Part shown: piece after piece, positions 12,396 through 24,222 of the stretch
Layout: the number at the start of each line of letters is the position of its first letter
Numbering within the stretch: the first letter of the stretch is position 1
NCBI GenBank assembly: GCA_023101725.1
Contig: JALJCO010012849.1
Coordinates: forward strand, 1 to 64,000
Length of the DNA stretch: 64,000 bases
Reading direction: 5' to 3'
Origin: Atherinomorus stipes
Taxonomy: Eukaryota; Chordata; Actinopteri; Atheriniformes; Atherinidae
Translations under genes and position numbers: made by a program
Notes under the pieces: generated by a model
The model's input: only the letters and a program-made list of their open reading frames with translations
Database searches by the model: none
What the model was told of the DNA's origin: nothing

Positions 12396-12940
12396 TCTGA
12401 TTAAATACTGCTTATGAATATATATGGGCCACATGTATGAGTGAAAAAAGTTTTCCCCCACCTTTACCTGCAGCCTAAACATAACCTATGACAATAATGC
12501 ACAGGACTGCAACAATGTTTGTAGACTTGAATTTCAGAATTTCTAGAACAGGTTCAGCACCTCTTCATGATGTAGTTTATTAGTTCACAGCTGTCTTTGG
12601 GCAGTTTTAAAAGGGTTTTGGTGAAGTATTCCAAAACTTAATTTGGCCAAATTGCAATGTTTCCCTCCCAAGCGGCTCTTATTTGAGTCCAGAGCTGCAC
12701 AGTTTGGCTGTGTAGCTATTTTGATGTTAATGGAACTGACGATGACATTTGAAAAATATTCAAAATCTTTAATGATTATTCACCACTATGAAAAATGGAA
12801 CTTGTGAAATTTGTGGCAACAACTTTACACAAACTTAAAACAACATGAGTCATCATTGAATCACAGTTGCTACATCTAGTATATCCTCTGCAAATATTTC
12901 CCAGTGCTCTATGTTTCATCTTTACTCAGTAATTCTGCAA
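12396..12940. other. Non-coding stretch, no feature recognised
   Basis: No coding or repeat signal was recognised. Confidence 0.4.
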
Positions 12941-12942
12941 CT

Positions 12943-13118
12943 TATACACTGATCAGGCAGAAAACTTTCTGACCTTTATGTTGCATTAACATAAAACATC
13001 CATGTCCAGAATGTAGAAGGAGATCCGTTTGGTACCTGATGGCTGCAGGGTGGGGTCTTTGTTGATTGTGTTTGCTTCTGACAAATCCCATCAGACTTTG
13101 GAGGTCCAAAGACCACCT
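12943..13118 (-). repeat. Decayed Tc1-type fragment
   Basis: TATACACTGATCAGGCAGAA at 12945 matches the familiar fish Tc1 end TACACTGATCAGGCATAACA in its first 15 bases. The right side ends near a GACCACCT motif that also belongs to this end. The interior is too degraded to show transposase motifs; the 86-codon minus frame (12942-13202) is not a credible protein. The neighbouring repeat begins right after it. Confidence 0.45.
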
Positions 13119-13120
13119 AA

Positions 13121-13688
13121 GCTGTGTCTCAAACCGCGCACTTCCCCAAGTGCACTGGAATTCAGTGCGTAGTGCGCACTCTGTACTTTGTCTGCAGTGC
13201 ACACTATTGTAGCTAAATGGTGACCCGAATACAGCACTGCACTTACAGGAAGCGATGGACTATCATTGCCCGCTGATGTGAGCTAAATCTACTGACCCTG
13301 TATAACCACAGCCTCAAACAAATGACCAGATCATAACTGTCATCAGGGAGTGAACAGCTTGGTAGCATGCCACAATATACATTAGTAATTATGTCTAAAT
13401 AAATTTATAAACATTAGTTTAATCAGTACAATACTACCCCCTGTGAAGGAGGGGTCGCCACCACTTCATTCTCCGCCATTATTCAGCTCTGAAAACAGTT
13501 CGAACGTCCCGCCTCTTCCGCTACAGATGGCGTCTGTTTAGTGTGAGTAGTGTGCTTTGTTTTGCACTAGATTTTTGACCGGTTTAAGGGCAACATCGGG
13601 TATTTTCAGAGCACTGAATTTTAGTTGAAACCACACTTGCATTCAGAAGTAGTGTACCATGTAGTGCAAGTACGCGGATCGAGACAGA
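13121..13688. mobile_element. Non-autonomous DNA transposon with inverted ends
   Basis: The left end reads CTGTGTCTCAAACCGCGCAC. The right end, complemented, reads CTGTCTCGATCCGCGTACTT. These pair as imperfect terminal inverted repeats, and both are followed inward by GTGCACT/AGTGCAAG-rich sequence. This resembles the widespread teleost MITE that starts with a form of CTGCGTCCCAAACCGCATAC. No clear target duplication was found and no transposase is encoded. The superfamily is left open. Confidence 0.55.
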
Positions 13689-13694
13689 CCCCTA

Positions 13695-14820
13695 GACTGT
13701 TTTCTTTTTAGCTCCTCCTCAGCAGCTTTTATGCAACCCACTCCTATTTTAAGGGCAAAGCTGCAGCAAGTGGAGAGCTGTTGCAATATTGGTGCATGCG
13801 ACTGATTTTTAACAGAGTTCAAAGTGTCAGAATTCCACGGTGTGAATGCCTGGAAGCAGGTTTTCAAAGCAGAACATTGCACTGTGTCAAAACAAGGAGT
13901 TTTGCTTTTTTCAACAAATTGTCAAAGGTTTTTACGTCCTGGCTGACCAGCCGTATACTGTATGTGTAGTTGCGTTAGCATTGAAAGGTGAGCACATTTC
14001 TGCAGAAAATGTGAGATAAGCAATGTAAAATGAAAAGAAATAAAACAGTGAAATAAATAATGCAAAACACATTTTTATGAACATAGGTGATATAAGTTAA
14101 GTAGCTTCAAGCACTCATAATGATGGAGCTTTATAATATTCAGCAATGTGTGGCTGGAAGTGTGGAGAGTGGTGTGTGCAGAGCACATTAGGCAGGAAGG
14201 CATATAAAAGTTTTATTGGACACCTTGTTACTCGGGTCAGAAAGAATCGACCAAGGTGGCAACCTAAATGCCTGCTTGGCTACGATGAATTTTTGTTATT
14301 TATTGTTCAAAAGGGAAAAAAAAAATCTAAATACATGGAACTTTGCCTGTAAGTACGTGATGTAATTTTGTGTGTTTGCACACATATAAGAGTGTCGTCT
14401 GTGCATGCGTCTCTGTTCACTTTCCTCCCTCTCCGTGTTGAGTCTATCAGCAAAGGAACTTGTTGACCTTGCGACTCCTGGAGAACAATGAGTGAATGCC
14501 TGCAGTATGCTAAACAATCTGGAGGCGTTTGCCTGCCTGTGTGTGTGTCCAAACACAAACCTGGTGATACATAATCAGCCAGGGCTGGCGCTGAGCTGGA
14601 CAAGGTGAGGAAGAAAAGCAAAGCAGAGTTTATGCGCTCATGGTTGTGTGTTTCAGTGGATGAAAGTCTTCAGCCATTTCTCATTTGATGCCAGGAATAT
14701 TAGAAATGGGTGCAGAAATACTGTATATTCAAACGTGCACGAACTATAAAATGAAGTGTATAGTATAGAAGGCTAAAAGAGAGTTTTTTATCATTCTAAT
14801 GAGCTTGAAAGTCCATATTA
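13695..14820. other. Non-coding stretch, no feature recognised
   Basis: Overlapping frames at 14296-14621 on the minus strand lack domains. No repeat ends were recognised. Confidence 0.45.
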
Positions 14821-14825
14821 GAGAT

Positions 14826-15140
14826 GAGCAGCTTTATTCTTCAACAGAGTTTGAACCCTCTTCGACAAGCTTTCTTGTTATTTCTTTAAGATGTCTTCAG
14901 GAATAGTTCTCCAAGCTTCTTGAAGGACATTCCAAAGCTTTTCTTTGGATGTTGGCTGCCTTTTGATCCATTCTCTGTCAAGATGATCCCACCCTGCTTC
15001 AGTAATGTTGAGGTGCAGGGAGGTTTCATCGCTCTTTAAGCCCCGTTGCCACTGATTTTGAGAACAATTCTTGTGTCATTTGGCATACATCAGCCTTTTA
15101 TCCCTGCTTTCCTTCCTTAAAAAATGGCTTCTTGCAGGGG
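14826..15140 (-). pseudogene. Tc1 transposase remnant, C-terminal part
   Basis: Translating the minus strand from about 14998 gives WDHLDREWIKRQPTSKEKLW, then NVLQEAWRTIPEDILKK, a stop, and QESLSKRVQTLLKNK. That is the standard C-terminal end of a Tc1 transposase, where the segment after the third catalytic residue reads W-D-x-L-x-R and ends P-x-R-V. Upstream (15000-15135) the frame is shifted and a large part of the catalytic domain is missing; only a KKPFLKEGK-like patch remains. A stop after the KK pair breaks the frame. The copy is inactive and neither terminal repeat was identified with confidence. Confidence 0.8.
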
Positions 15141-15189
15141 TACAATGATACAGTACATGGTTCTCCATTGATACGAACTCAATAGAATA

Positions 15190-15980
15190 TGGCACAGACT
15201 TGTTAAAAGAAGAGATTTTCTTTATTTTAATGTCTGATTGAGCTATGTGAAAAAATAATATTTTGACGTTTTAGTTTCTTTTGCGATTGGAAGAAATTGT
15301 GTTTCATTACTGATCACTCAAATGAATCAAGTTAAAGTCAAATCATGGCAGAATTTGTGATAAATGCCACATCATTAAATGATCCTACATCAAAATCTAA
15401 ATTTTAATATACACACTAGCTACAGTAAATGACAGCTGGCTTTCTGGGAGGATTATTTCTAACAAGGCTTTAGTAAACAGCAGATACATCAACTAAAGAT
15501 GCAAAATCTCATGTCATTCTTTGTTAGTTTTGACATATTTCCTATGTCATTTTCAGATATTTTTCATAAATCAGCCCATTTTTTTCCTTTTGTCCAACAC
15601 TTTACAAGACTCCTCACTTTTTTTAAGGACACACTGCACATCATGCCGAGATTTCAGACAGCAGCTCTGTGGGAAGAATAGCTTTTGGGGGAAAAATACA
15701 ATTCAATGTCTGTCAAACTGTGTTAAATGAACAAATTGTGTTTTTTGTGAGACACGGCTTGTAGCAAATAGCCAGAAGTATTGGACAGAGTTTGTTGCGG
15801 TTTTTTTTTGTTTGTTTTTTTTGCCAAGTTATGTGTGGACACATTACTTCATCCCACAAGTTTGGCACTTTTACATGCTTATATGCTCTGCAGAGGCCTG
15901 TTAACGAGCCCTTCATTTGATTCAGGTGTGTTGTAGTAGGGATGCATCTAAAAATTGTAGCATTGTAGCACTGAAGGACT
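15190..15980. other. Non-coding stretch, no feature recognised
   Basis: T-rich sequence. Short frames at 15499-15730 are composition artefacts. Confidence 0.4.
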
Positions 15981-16151
15981 GGACATGGGCACACCTGGAG
16001 CCGAGTGCACCAGCTGGGCGTACGCCTGGGTGTAACGTTACGTCTGACTTAGAATGAAAAGTAACGACCGGTTTCAGGGACAAGTGCACCAATTAGACTT
16101 CAGCCCTCTCTGTGTTCTGCCTGGGTGTAACTTTTACGCTTTTGTGTGGAG

Positions 16152-16482
16152 TAAGGGTTGGAAAAACAATCTATAGCTACACTGAAATATTGCGATTTGT
16201 TCATATGTCAATATTATGATGATATTTAAAAATGTGGTATTGATCAATTTTACCAACAAAATTTCAGCAGTCTGTTACAAAATCTTGCGAGATTTCACAA
16301 AAAAAAAAAAAAAAACTGAAATTTTCTCATTCTGTTATGAAATCTCGCAGGTTTTTGTGAAATCGCACGATTTCTTAATTTTGTTAGTAAAAAAGAACGA
16401 TACAGCATTTTTACATAACATATGATCGGCATATGAAAATATTGCGATATTTCAGTGTATCAATATTTTTTTCCCACCCCTA
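16152..16482. mobile_element. hAT-type MITE with perfect 8-base target duplication
   Basis: GTGTGGAG occurs on both sides (16144-16151 and 16483-16490). The ends are TAAGGGTTGGAAAAACAATC and, complemented, TAGGGGTGGGAAAAAAATAT, and long subterminal arms pair around ACTGAAATATTGCGAT. The interior holds repeated half-palindromes such as AATCTTGCGAGATTTCAC and GAAATCTCGCAGG. The element is 331 bases long and non-coding. A sister copy lies at 59421-59724. Confidence 0.88.
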
Positions 16483-16499
16483 GTGTGGAGCAGGCTTAA

Positions 16500-17060
16500 A
16501 TTGGAAATTCGAACTTGTAGTCATGATAATTTTCCCAGAATCACACAGCTAGAAAAGAGAAATAATGGCAGGGCGTTTTGTTGACCGGAGGCTTATTGAG
16601 AAGGTGCTTAGACAAGAAAGACTCGTCCTTGAAAGAACGAACCCGCTTGATGCAAGTGCACTGATAGATAGGTTTCATTTTAAAGGTGTCATAACCTAGT
16701 GTTTTACATACATAATCCCTCTTAAATGATCTTCAAATGAATTTTTGATTATAGTTGGGTGGGAGGAAAATTTAATGATCTTATCTTGACCAATTCTTAT
16801 CCCCAACTATTGTTTGTTGCGAGAAATTGCACGAAAATTAGACCTGTCTGAAACGCGTTCAAGAGGCAAGCGTCAAAGCCAAAAAAAAGTTTTTATCAGG
16901 ACAGACCAAGTGAAGGAAAATGATGTCCCAACAGAGAAAACGTGATAAAAACGTAACGGTGCGGTTGATAGAGAGGATCCGCGGAGTAAAAGGGCTGGAC
17001 TCTGATGAATATAAGGAGCGGACGTTGTACGTGAAGTTAACCAAACAGTGTTAGCTTTTG
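16500..17060 (+). pseudogene. Harbinger-like transposase N-terminal remnant and a short charged frame
   Basis: An ATG at 16565 opens a 44-codon frame to a TAG at 16697-16699. It reads MAGRFVDRRLIEKVLRQERL followed by VLERTNPLDASALIDRFHFK. The pattern R-x-E-R-(5-6)-R-x-(N/D)-P-L...(I/L)-x-x-R-(F/Y)-x-F resembles the N-terminus of PIF/Harbinger nucleases, where a similar phrase precedes the catalytic domain. Nothing further of the nuclease follows. A second uninterrupted frame at 16923-17054 reads MSQQRKRDKNVTVRLIERIR and then VKGLDSDEYKERTLYVKL; I do not recognise it. The repeat TGCACCAGCTGGGCGTACGC near 16006 could be part of the element's end. Confidence 0.45.
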
Positions 17061-17116
17061 TAGCTGCATTAGCAGCTTGTCATCATTTACTGGTCTCTTA
17101 CACAAAAGATAATAAG

Positions 17117-17470
17117 TTACACAAGAGCAACACTTACCGACTGCATATTCTCACTGAATAAATAGGTCCCTGGTAGTGCTGTCCCTCCTGTTACAGCACT
17201 GAAAACTGCTGAATTTCTGCCGAAGCAGCTCAGCATGGCAATTTTTTTTTCCTCCGCGTCGTCGTCGTCCTCCTCTCTGACCAGAGGCGGGGCGTGTGGA
17301 CAGGCAAGCCAGGCATTTGCTTGCACCCCTTGTCTCTAGGGGGCCCCCAAGGGCTGACAAATTGTACTGCACAGCAATGACAAGAATGGGCATTTACTTT
17401 GCAATGAAATGACACCATAGTAGAAAACCCCCTTGTTGGGCCCCCACCCCATGCTGCTTGCTTGGAGCCC
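17117..17470 (-). other. Gene-like patch with a minus-strand splice donor
   Basis: On the minus strand a frame from 17326 runs through an acidic stretch REEDDDDAEEKK, then MLSCFGRNSAVFSAVTGGTA, then LPGTYLFSENMQS. It stops being coding-like at CAGTCG|GTAAGTG, a near-consensus 5' splice site with the GT at 17137-17136. The upstream block has GC-rich text (GGGGGCCCCC, GGGGTGGGGGCCC) like a dispersed fish repeat. I do not recognise the peptide. It could be the first exon of an old gene or a transposon-derived exon. Confidence 0.35.
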
Positions 17471-18125
17471 CATAAGATCCTAGCAACGCTTTGTCTCTGA
17501 CAAAGCTGGTCATTAAACGCTACTCCGCAGCAGGTAATCAGCTGATTTCAGGTGGTGCTAAAGAGGCTAGCTTAGCAGCTAAGAGCCTCTGTAGATTATG
17601 TCATTTGGAGAAAAAAACAAAATCGCGTACTGTGGAGAGCGCGTTCTTGTGGCCGATTCTGGTGAGAAGAGAGAGCCCGCACTCAAAGACGAAGCCATTT
17701 TCACTCTCCGGAGTTTCTGGCACGTTTTAACGGAGGTCCTATTCCAATACACATGTTTTAACATGAAAAAGTGGGATTTCCGGGTGATGACTCCTTTAAA
17801 AGATAGGCGCTGCGCTTGAGCTCTCCCTTCAACTGCAGCATCTGTCGGACAGAAACAGCGCCCTTCTCCGCCCTGCAGGTGCTGATCCAGAACACACAAG
17901 AATAAGTAAGTAAAGTTTCTTGGCGGAGGTCTTCACTCTCCGAGTGCTTTTCTAGTTTGTTTTAAAATTACTTTTTACCACAAATCAAAACCAATGTGTT
18001 ATTTTACTCTATAATAATTTTTATTCCTTACTACTTTTTCAGTTTCTTACTATTGTGAATTTAGCCTTTTCTGAAACAGTAGTGTGTCTCTACTTTCCCA
18101 CCCCACTGTATACAAACTGATTTGT
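17471..18125. repeat. Mosaic of repeat-like sequence
   Basis: The phrase CTTGGCGGAGGTCTTCACTC followed by TCCGAGTGCTTTTCTAG (17919-17955) is familiar as a high-copy phrase in vertebrate repeats. TTACTATTGTGAATTTAG near 18046 is identical to bases near 41263 inside the right arm of a Tc1 MITE. Frames at 17491-17899 on both strands lack a domain. The block is best read as fused repeat debris. Confidence 0.4.
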
Positions 18126-19797
18126 TTAGTGAAAGAGAGTTTCGGATCTTTACTGTTTAATATTACCTGTTATGATGAACCAATTTGAAGTAATAGCCAA
18201 CATTACTGGATGATGTCTTTGTCAGCAATTCAGTTCAAAGGTTTTTCCGTCTCTTGCTTGATTTTTCTTCTTTTCAGCTTGTTTTTAAGGTGTGTGTGTG
18301 TGTCTACCTAACCCCATCAGTGTCTACCTGTCAGTCTATGAGTCCATCTGATCATCAACAGAAATAGCAGCAGGTGTCATGGCTGCAATTCCACAGTAAT
18401 TCTCTTTTCCCTGATGCTTTGCTCTATATTTATGAAGGCTCTAAATACAGCGATAAAACGCATATAGGCTGGAAAATGGTTATGGATCCCTGGTGGTTAC
18501 GTTTCAATGTTTCTTTTTACAGCAGAAACAGAAATGATGAGTGAGGTACAGGCAATTAGAGACGGATGGCGGGCTACACATGTCTGCCGGAGAGATGAGG
18601 AGAAAAGCAGGGATTTTTCTTTGATGGCATACGCGCTCTTGCCAGTACATACTAATGCACAGGCACACACACCAGACACAGACACAGCTGCTGTTGAAGC
18701 CATTTCAATGATTCACATGTGCCCGTGGGAAACTGCATGAGTCACCTACGAGTAGAGTTTCTGTCTGTCTAAGTCAAGTCTCCTGTTTTATCGCTTCCAA
18801 TAAACGCATTGACATAGCAGATTTTTTTCTCCCCGTGTATTCAAAGTATTGTGCTTGAAAGAGTAGAAAAAGTTCATTTGTTAATCAATATCCCTTTAAC
18901 CCTCAATAATCTTTTATATTTTTGTCTAGACACAACCGCATGCTGTATAAATTAGATGGACAGCGCCGTCATGACGGCACCCAGCATTTAGAGGCACATT
19001 TGAAGCCTCAAATTTTTCATTTTGGTGTTTCTCACGTTGCCATTTTTTTTAAAGCTATGAAAATCACACTTTACAAAATAAAGATTTATGCTAGAAATTG
19101 AACTGACAGAATGCATGTAAGCCACATCTGAAATGGCCTCAGTGCTCACACTGGCAGCTACATCCATCTTTTCTACACAATCTATGGGAACAACAGGGAG
19201 AGTGAGCTTATCTGTGGCATTAGTGTAATAGATGACCCAGTAAATGTGAACCAAGAATGTGTGCCCATACAGAGCCAATATAAAACAATTAGAGAATGCA
19301 CTGTCATGAGCAGTAGCATGAGTCTAATGCATCATAATTAGGTACAGCAGGTTAAACAATCAACTCCTGAAAGATCCTGTATGCCACAATGCACCATTCT
19401 TTCAGCTAAATAAAGCGGCCAAAGGCCTCAATTGGTAAATGAGCCGGCAGACTTGGCTTTTGTCATCCTCCACCTCCAGTTCTCAGCCACTTTGCTTTCC
19501 TTGAAAGACAGCAAGAATTATGTAATTATAAGAAATCACTTTAATCTCTTGCTCATGTGACCCTGCTTTTGTAGTCCTGCAAAATCTGCCCACCACCAAA
19601 ACGATGGGAACTTTTAAGACTGGAGATATAAAATTCTTAAAAAAGTTAGCCCTGAATTAATGAAAGAGCCAAAAAGAAAATCTATTTCCTCAAGATTGTA
19701 GGTTTCCAATTGCTAAGATTTCTGTTTTGACATGAGCGTCATTCTAAATTACAGCATTGAGCGCAGAAATAGAGAGCCAAACAGTGTGTTTATTACT
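18126..19797. other. Non-coding stretch, no feature recognised
   Basis: No repeat end or coding domain was recognised. Minus frame 18988-19278 (96 codons) has no domain. Confidence 0.45.
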
Positions 19798-19805
19798 GTG
19801 AGAAT

Positions 19806-20714
19806 TAGGGATCGACAGCACTGATTTTTTAGGGTCTATACCAAAACCAATATTTTCTTATGAGCCTCAGCCGATGGGCAATACAGCATGTCGATATTTG
19901 AGGCCGATATTGCATTTGACCCCAAAATCAATAAAATAAAGGATGCAATTAAAACGAAACAAAAGACTTCAAATAAATATATAAAAGAGAAAGAGTGCAA
20001 TTGTAAACAAATATTAAATAGAAACATTAAACTTGTAATACATGTACATACATAGGCCTACATACATTTTACATCTATATATTGCCAAAATTATTCACTC
20101 ACCTGTTTGACTCACATATGAGCTTCAGTGACATTCCATTCCTAATCCATGGGATTCAATATGACGGTCCACTTTTTGCAGCAAGAACAGCTTAACTCTT
20201 CTGGGAACGCTGTCCACAAGGTTTAAGAGTGTGTTTATTGGAATTATTATTATCATTATTATTTTTTGCCACTGTTCCTGAGCTGATCTGAAGGCCACAT
20301 GAAGTTTGGATGTCTGTAGTGATTGACTGCAGAAAGTTGGCCACCTCTTTGTACTCCTCGGTTCTTCAGCATTCACTGACCCTGCTGTCAGTTTACATGG
20401 TCTGAGTTGTCTGAGTTGCTGTCATTCCCAAACTCTTCCATTTTCTCATAATACAGCTGACAGCTGACTGTGGAATATTTACGAGTGAAGACATTTCATG
20501 ACTGGATTTGTTCCAAAGGTGGCATCCTATCACGTTCCATGCTTGAGTTCAATGAGCTCCTGAGAGCGACCCATTCTTTCACATATGTTTGTAAAACCAG
20601 CTTACATGCTTAGGTGCTTAATTTTACACACCTGTGGCCATGAAAGTGATTGGAACACCTAATTCGCATAATTTGGATGGGTGATCGGCCTGCCGATGTA
20701 TCAGTCTATCCCTA
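19806..20714. mobile_element. hAT-like element hosting a nested Tc1
   Basis: The left end is TAGGGATCGACAGCACTGAT and the right end, complemented, is TAGGGATAGACTGATACATC. Flanks GTGAGAAT (19798-19805) and CTGAAAAT (20715-20722) match in 6 of 8 bases. The subterminal parts hold AGCCGATGGGC and GATCGGCCTGCCGATG, typical of the GATCGGC-rich hAT group of fish. A Tc1 remnant occupies 20078-20684. The remaining host sequence is too short to code for a transposase. Confidence 0.7.
20078..20684 (-). pseudogene. Tc1 transposase pseudogene with catalytic core deleted
   Basis: On the minus strand an ATG at 20574 opens MGRSQELIELKHGT and then stops; loss of one base in the codon after the GT pair shifts the frame. 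The following sequence still encodes, in shifted phases, the N-terminal helix-turn-helix region (VPQSAVS- and KWK-like patches). Near 20245-20270 the sequence jumps, across an (ATT)n tract, straight to the C-terminal end (LVDSVPRRVKLFLLQKVDR). The whole DDE domain is missing. The 3' terminus TATTGCCAAAATTATTCACT is present at 20080; the other terminus is cut off at the hAT sequence. Confidence 0.82.
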
Positions 20715-20722
20715 CTGAAAAT

Positions 20723-23545
20723 GATCTGCGTTGGTAGAAATATGTGCAAACAGTGTGCACGATAATCTGGAAACAAAGTGCAGGCAATCAATCAAGCATG
20801 AATTTTATCAATACCCACATCCTGTATAAGGTGTGCATTGTATGTGTATCGATAAGCAGGCAGTTGCATGTGTGCAAGCACGCACATACGCATGCAGAGA
20901 TTGAGCATCCTGCATCCTAAACGATGAACGAATGAAGACAAAGCCTACTACAAGTGCTTTTGTGTGTCAAAGTGCTTGTATAAACCTGTCACTATGCCTA
21001 CATTTTGCCACCAAGCATGCTGTCACAGTTTGCCAGCTGTCTGCTCAGGGTGGTAAGGGATCTTTAATCACACACCCACAGTCCCTGACAAATTACTGCC
21101 TGCTGACTGGAATTGATAAACCAATAGCCATAACAATGGGAGAGCCAAAATCATCGCTGTAGCAGAACCTCCTGGGTGGAAACTTACAGCAAGGAAAGCG
21201 TAGCAGGTGAGAACACCCAACTTCCAATTCTGCTTTTTCTAATATCAACCTGGGAAAACTGCAGACAGAGAAATCATAACAGGGTTTCATCTCTCATGTC
21301 TGGATCAGTCAAGTCCAGATTAAACAAATATATGCAGAGCAAGGCATGAGAGAAAATACCCACAGTGCTGATCGTGAGATGTGGAGACGTAAGATCAGAG
21401 ATCACAGATGTGGGAAAAGCAAGGATGGATGTCTGCAGCAGCTGCATGAGCATGCCCATATAAATGACCTCAGAGCAAGTGTATCAGCAAAGACTGCAAA
21501 CAAGAGTCCTGAGGATTGATCCTAATACACTAATGATGCTGCAGCTGTGTCAGACTTATCACTTCTCATTCTCCAATGCTCTTTCCAGGGCTGCATGCCG
21601 ACATATCCCTCACTGCTTTGATCTCTCTCCACAGACCTTCCTCCCTGCCTCTCTTCTTTTTTTTCACCACTGCTTTCTCATTTATTTTGACGCATTCAGC
21701 TCCATGTTTCTTCCCTTTTCCTCTGCAACATCCAGGTAAAGATGTAATTCGTTTTCATTTTTTTCCCTCTGCAGGGGGCAAAAAACTCTAAATTTTTGTT
21801 GCACCTGTGGGGTTTTAATGTTTTCTTGTACAACTGCCACTAAAAAAACAACTCTAACCATGTAGTGAACATTATCCCTCCCCTCACCGTCTCTCGGCTT
21901 TAAAAAGATCCATTCACCTGTGTGAACTGTGTCTTCATGACCCTTAAAGTTTTCTAAGCCAGTCAAATGCAGCAAGTACACTGTCCAGCACAGCCTTGTG
22001 TTTTACCCTCTTTCCCGGGGTTTAATTTATCTGTCGGACTTGTATCCTGGGTTCAGTCAACAGCGTTGCCTTACAGAACCTTGTGTAAAAACTCAAGACA
22101 GCAGTTTAAAACAAGCCACGAATGGCATTTTCCTGTAGCACCGTGTTCTCACTTTGATTCTCGGTGGCAGATATTGAGTGTCACCTTTTGGAATGAAAGC
22201 CCGCAGTTGAAAAAATATTGCTGTACAGAGGCACATCAAGGGCGGCTTGCAGTGACATAACATGTGAGGCTTTCTTCAGAGGAGCAGTTTATGTGAATTC
22301 TGATGTGTGTTTTCGCCTGGATTTCTTCCTGATGTATGAGGTTTTTAAAGCACAAAGCAGCGATGCAGCTCAGACGGGAAGATCTGGGCAAAAATGTCGA
22401 CAAATTTCACCAGGCTGTAATTAGTAAGAGCAATTTAAGGCAGAATTAGAACTAAATTAATGAAGCACTGCAATTATCACTGATGTGACAGACTATTATG
22501 TGACAAATTATTGATTAAATATGAATAATGGATTTAATTACAGCCATGTGATAAAACTCAGCTCAAAGGCCACCAAAAGAGGAGCTCATGGTCATGGAAC
22601 ACATGCAGTAATCCATTTCTGCATAGACAGTGAATGGACAACCTTTGCTTTAATAGTTGCAGCGTTAGTTTGGTGTCTGATCTTTAAACTGGTTTTAAAA
22701 CAGCATTCAATAAGGCTCACACCGACTGCAGACAGCAGTTCAAGATCTAAAACCTGCATACTCCCGGGACTGGAATAAGTGTGGTAGCCAATCAGAGCAC
22801 ACGCACTTCTTCAGCTACCTTCAGATCAAAGCCCACAATGGGAACTATGGGGCCTGTGCGAAACGCCTAGACCAGCTTGACTCCTGACATTTAGTCTGTT
22901 TAATCTAAGGTAGAAAGTTTTATAAAATAGAGTTTTAACATGGATGTGAAATTGCAGCAGCAGTGGAGCCCATGACATCGACACTGACATGAAGTTGCAA
23001 GTCCCTCATAGAAATTCTCACCTTTTTGAATGACATAGCAGCTAAAACAATACGCCAACTGATTTGAAGGTTTGAGTTTGAAAGCTTCCAAAATGGCTTC
23101 TCTTGTGAGTGGGATGTCGTGACTCTTGGAAGAGTTTAATAGCTCTAAAAGATAAGAAAGAATAAAACTGCTAGGCCTCTGTCATCTACATTAATTGAGA
23201 AAAGACGGAGGAAGAGGAGGGGGAACAGTTGCAATGACATGATGATGTGCTTTAGGCCTTGTTTTCTGGCCCGTGGAAAACCTTGAAAGATCCAACTCCT
23301 GGCAATCATCATCCCAGAATCAGCTGAATCAAGGTTGGTCAGACCATTTCAGAGCTTAGGTATCAAGTCCAGGCACAACAAACTGTTTTGTGGACAGAAT
23401 CCACTACTGAGGACAAAAGGGACCATTTCCTGTTCTGAGCTAAGGCTGGATGTAGTTATCACAACTCAGCTGCTAGGTAAATGTTATTTGAAAGGTTTAT
23501 TTCAAACCTGTGAAAGCCACACCAGAAAACTACACACTTTCAAGA
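20723..23545. other. Non-coding stretch, no feature recognised
   Basis: About 2.8 kb without a recognisable repeat end. Short frames at 20932-21162, 21464-21981 and 22521-22778 show no domain and no consistent splice context. Confidence 0.45.
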
Positions 23546-23548
23546 CTC

Positions 23549-24217
23549 AGGTCGTATTCACACATGTTTGGGTCGAGCCAGGTGCTGCTGCAGCAGTGAG
23601 GAAGTTACACTGTTTCAATTTTCAACTAACATGGCTCAGTTTCACATAGCTTTTTAGATTTCCAGACAAACCAGAGCAAGACGCAGATTGATTCTGTTTA
23701 ACCGTGAAGTCCGACCATACACAGATATTTTTAGCAAACAGACAGGTACCGATGAGTTGTAAACATGAGCATTAATGCTTAGCCTGCTAGCCCTTGTTGG
23801 TGAATTGTCCAGTGTTTGTGAACAGATTGTTGATGTTAACATTTGAAATACATTTGCAACTTGCACATGATAATACTAAACATTACAGTTAGGTTTGCCA
23901 TAACCCTGTAATATAACACTGTTAATAAGAAGGATTTCCCAATAGTACAGCTGCCTACGGATACCTGTTCAGTTAAAAAAGGTGGCGTATCTGGGATTTA
24001 GGTCGAGCTAAAATTGATGCGTATTCACACATCACTCACACCCCATTTCAGGTCGATGCAATCCACTCCGAAACCACCCTGTACAGCCGGACCGAGAGCG
24101 GGCGAGTTACATCGACTATGAGCGCGAGTGGCGTGTTCACACTGACCAAGTCTCGCTGTGTTCAAGACCAAAACCCAGTTAGGTCAACCTATATGGGTCC
24201 TGTGTGAAAACGGCCTA
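23549..24217. mobile_element. Non-autonomous DNA transposon with TTCACACA ends
   Basis: The left end is AGGTCGTATTCACACATGTT and the right end, complemented, is AGGCCGTTTTCACACAGGAC, an imperfect inverted pair. The inner part repeats the motif as GGTCGAGCTAAAATTGATGC and GTATTCACACATC, and it contains GAGTGGCGTGTTCACACTG. This resembles fish hAT-like MITEs whose ends read GTTTTCACAC. No target duplication was confirmed. Length is about 670 bases with no coding capacity. Confidence 0.55.
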
Positions 24218-24222
24218 AAACT

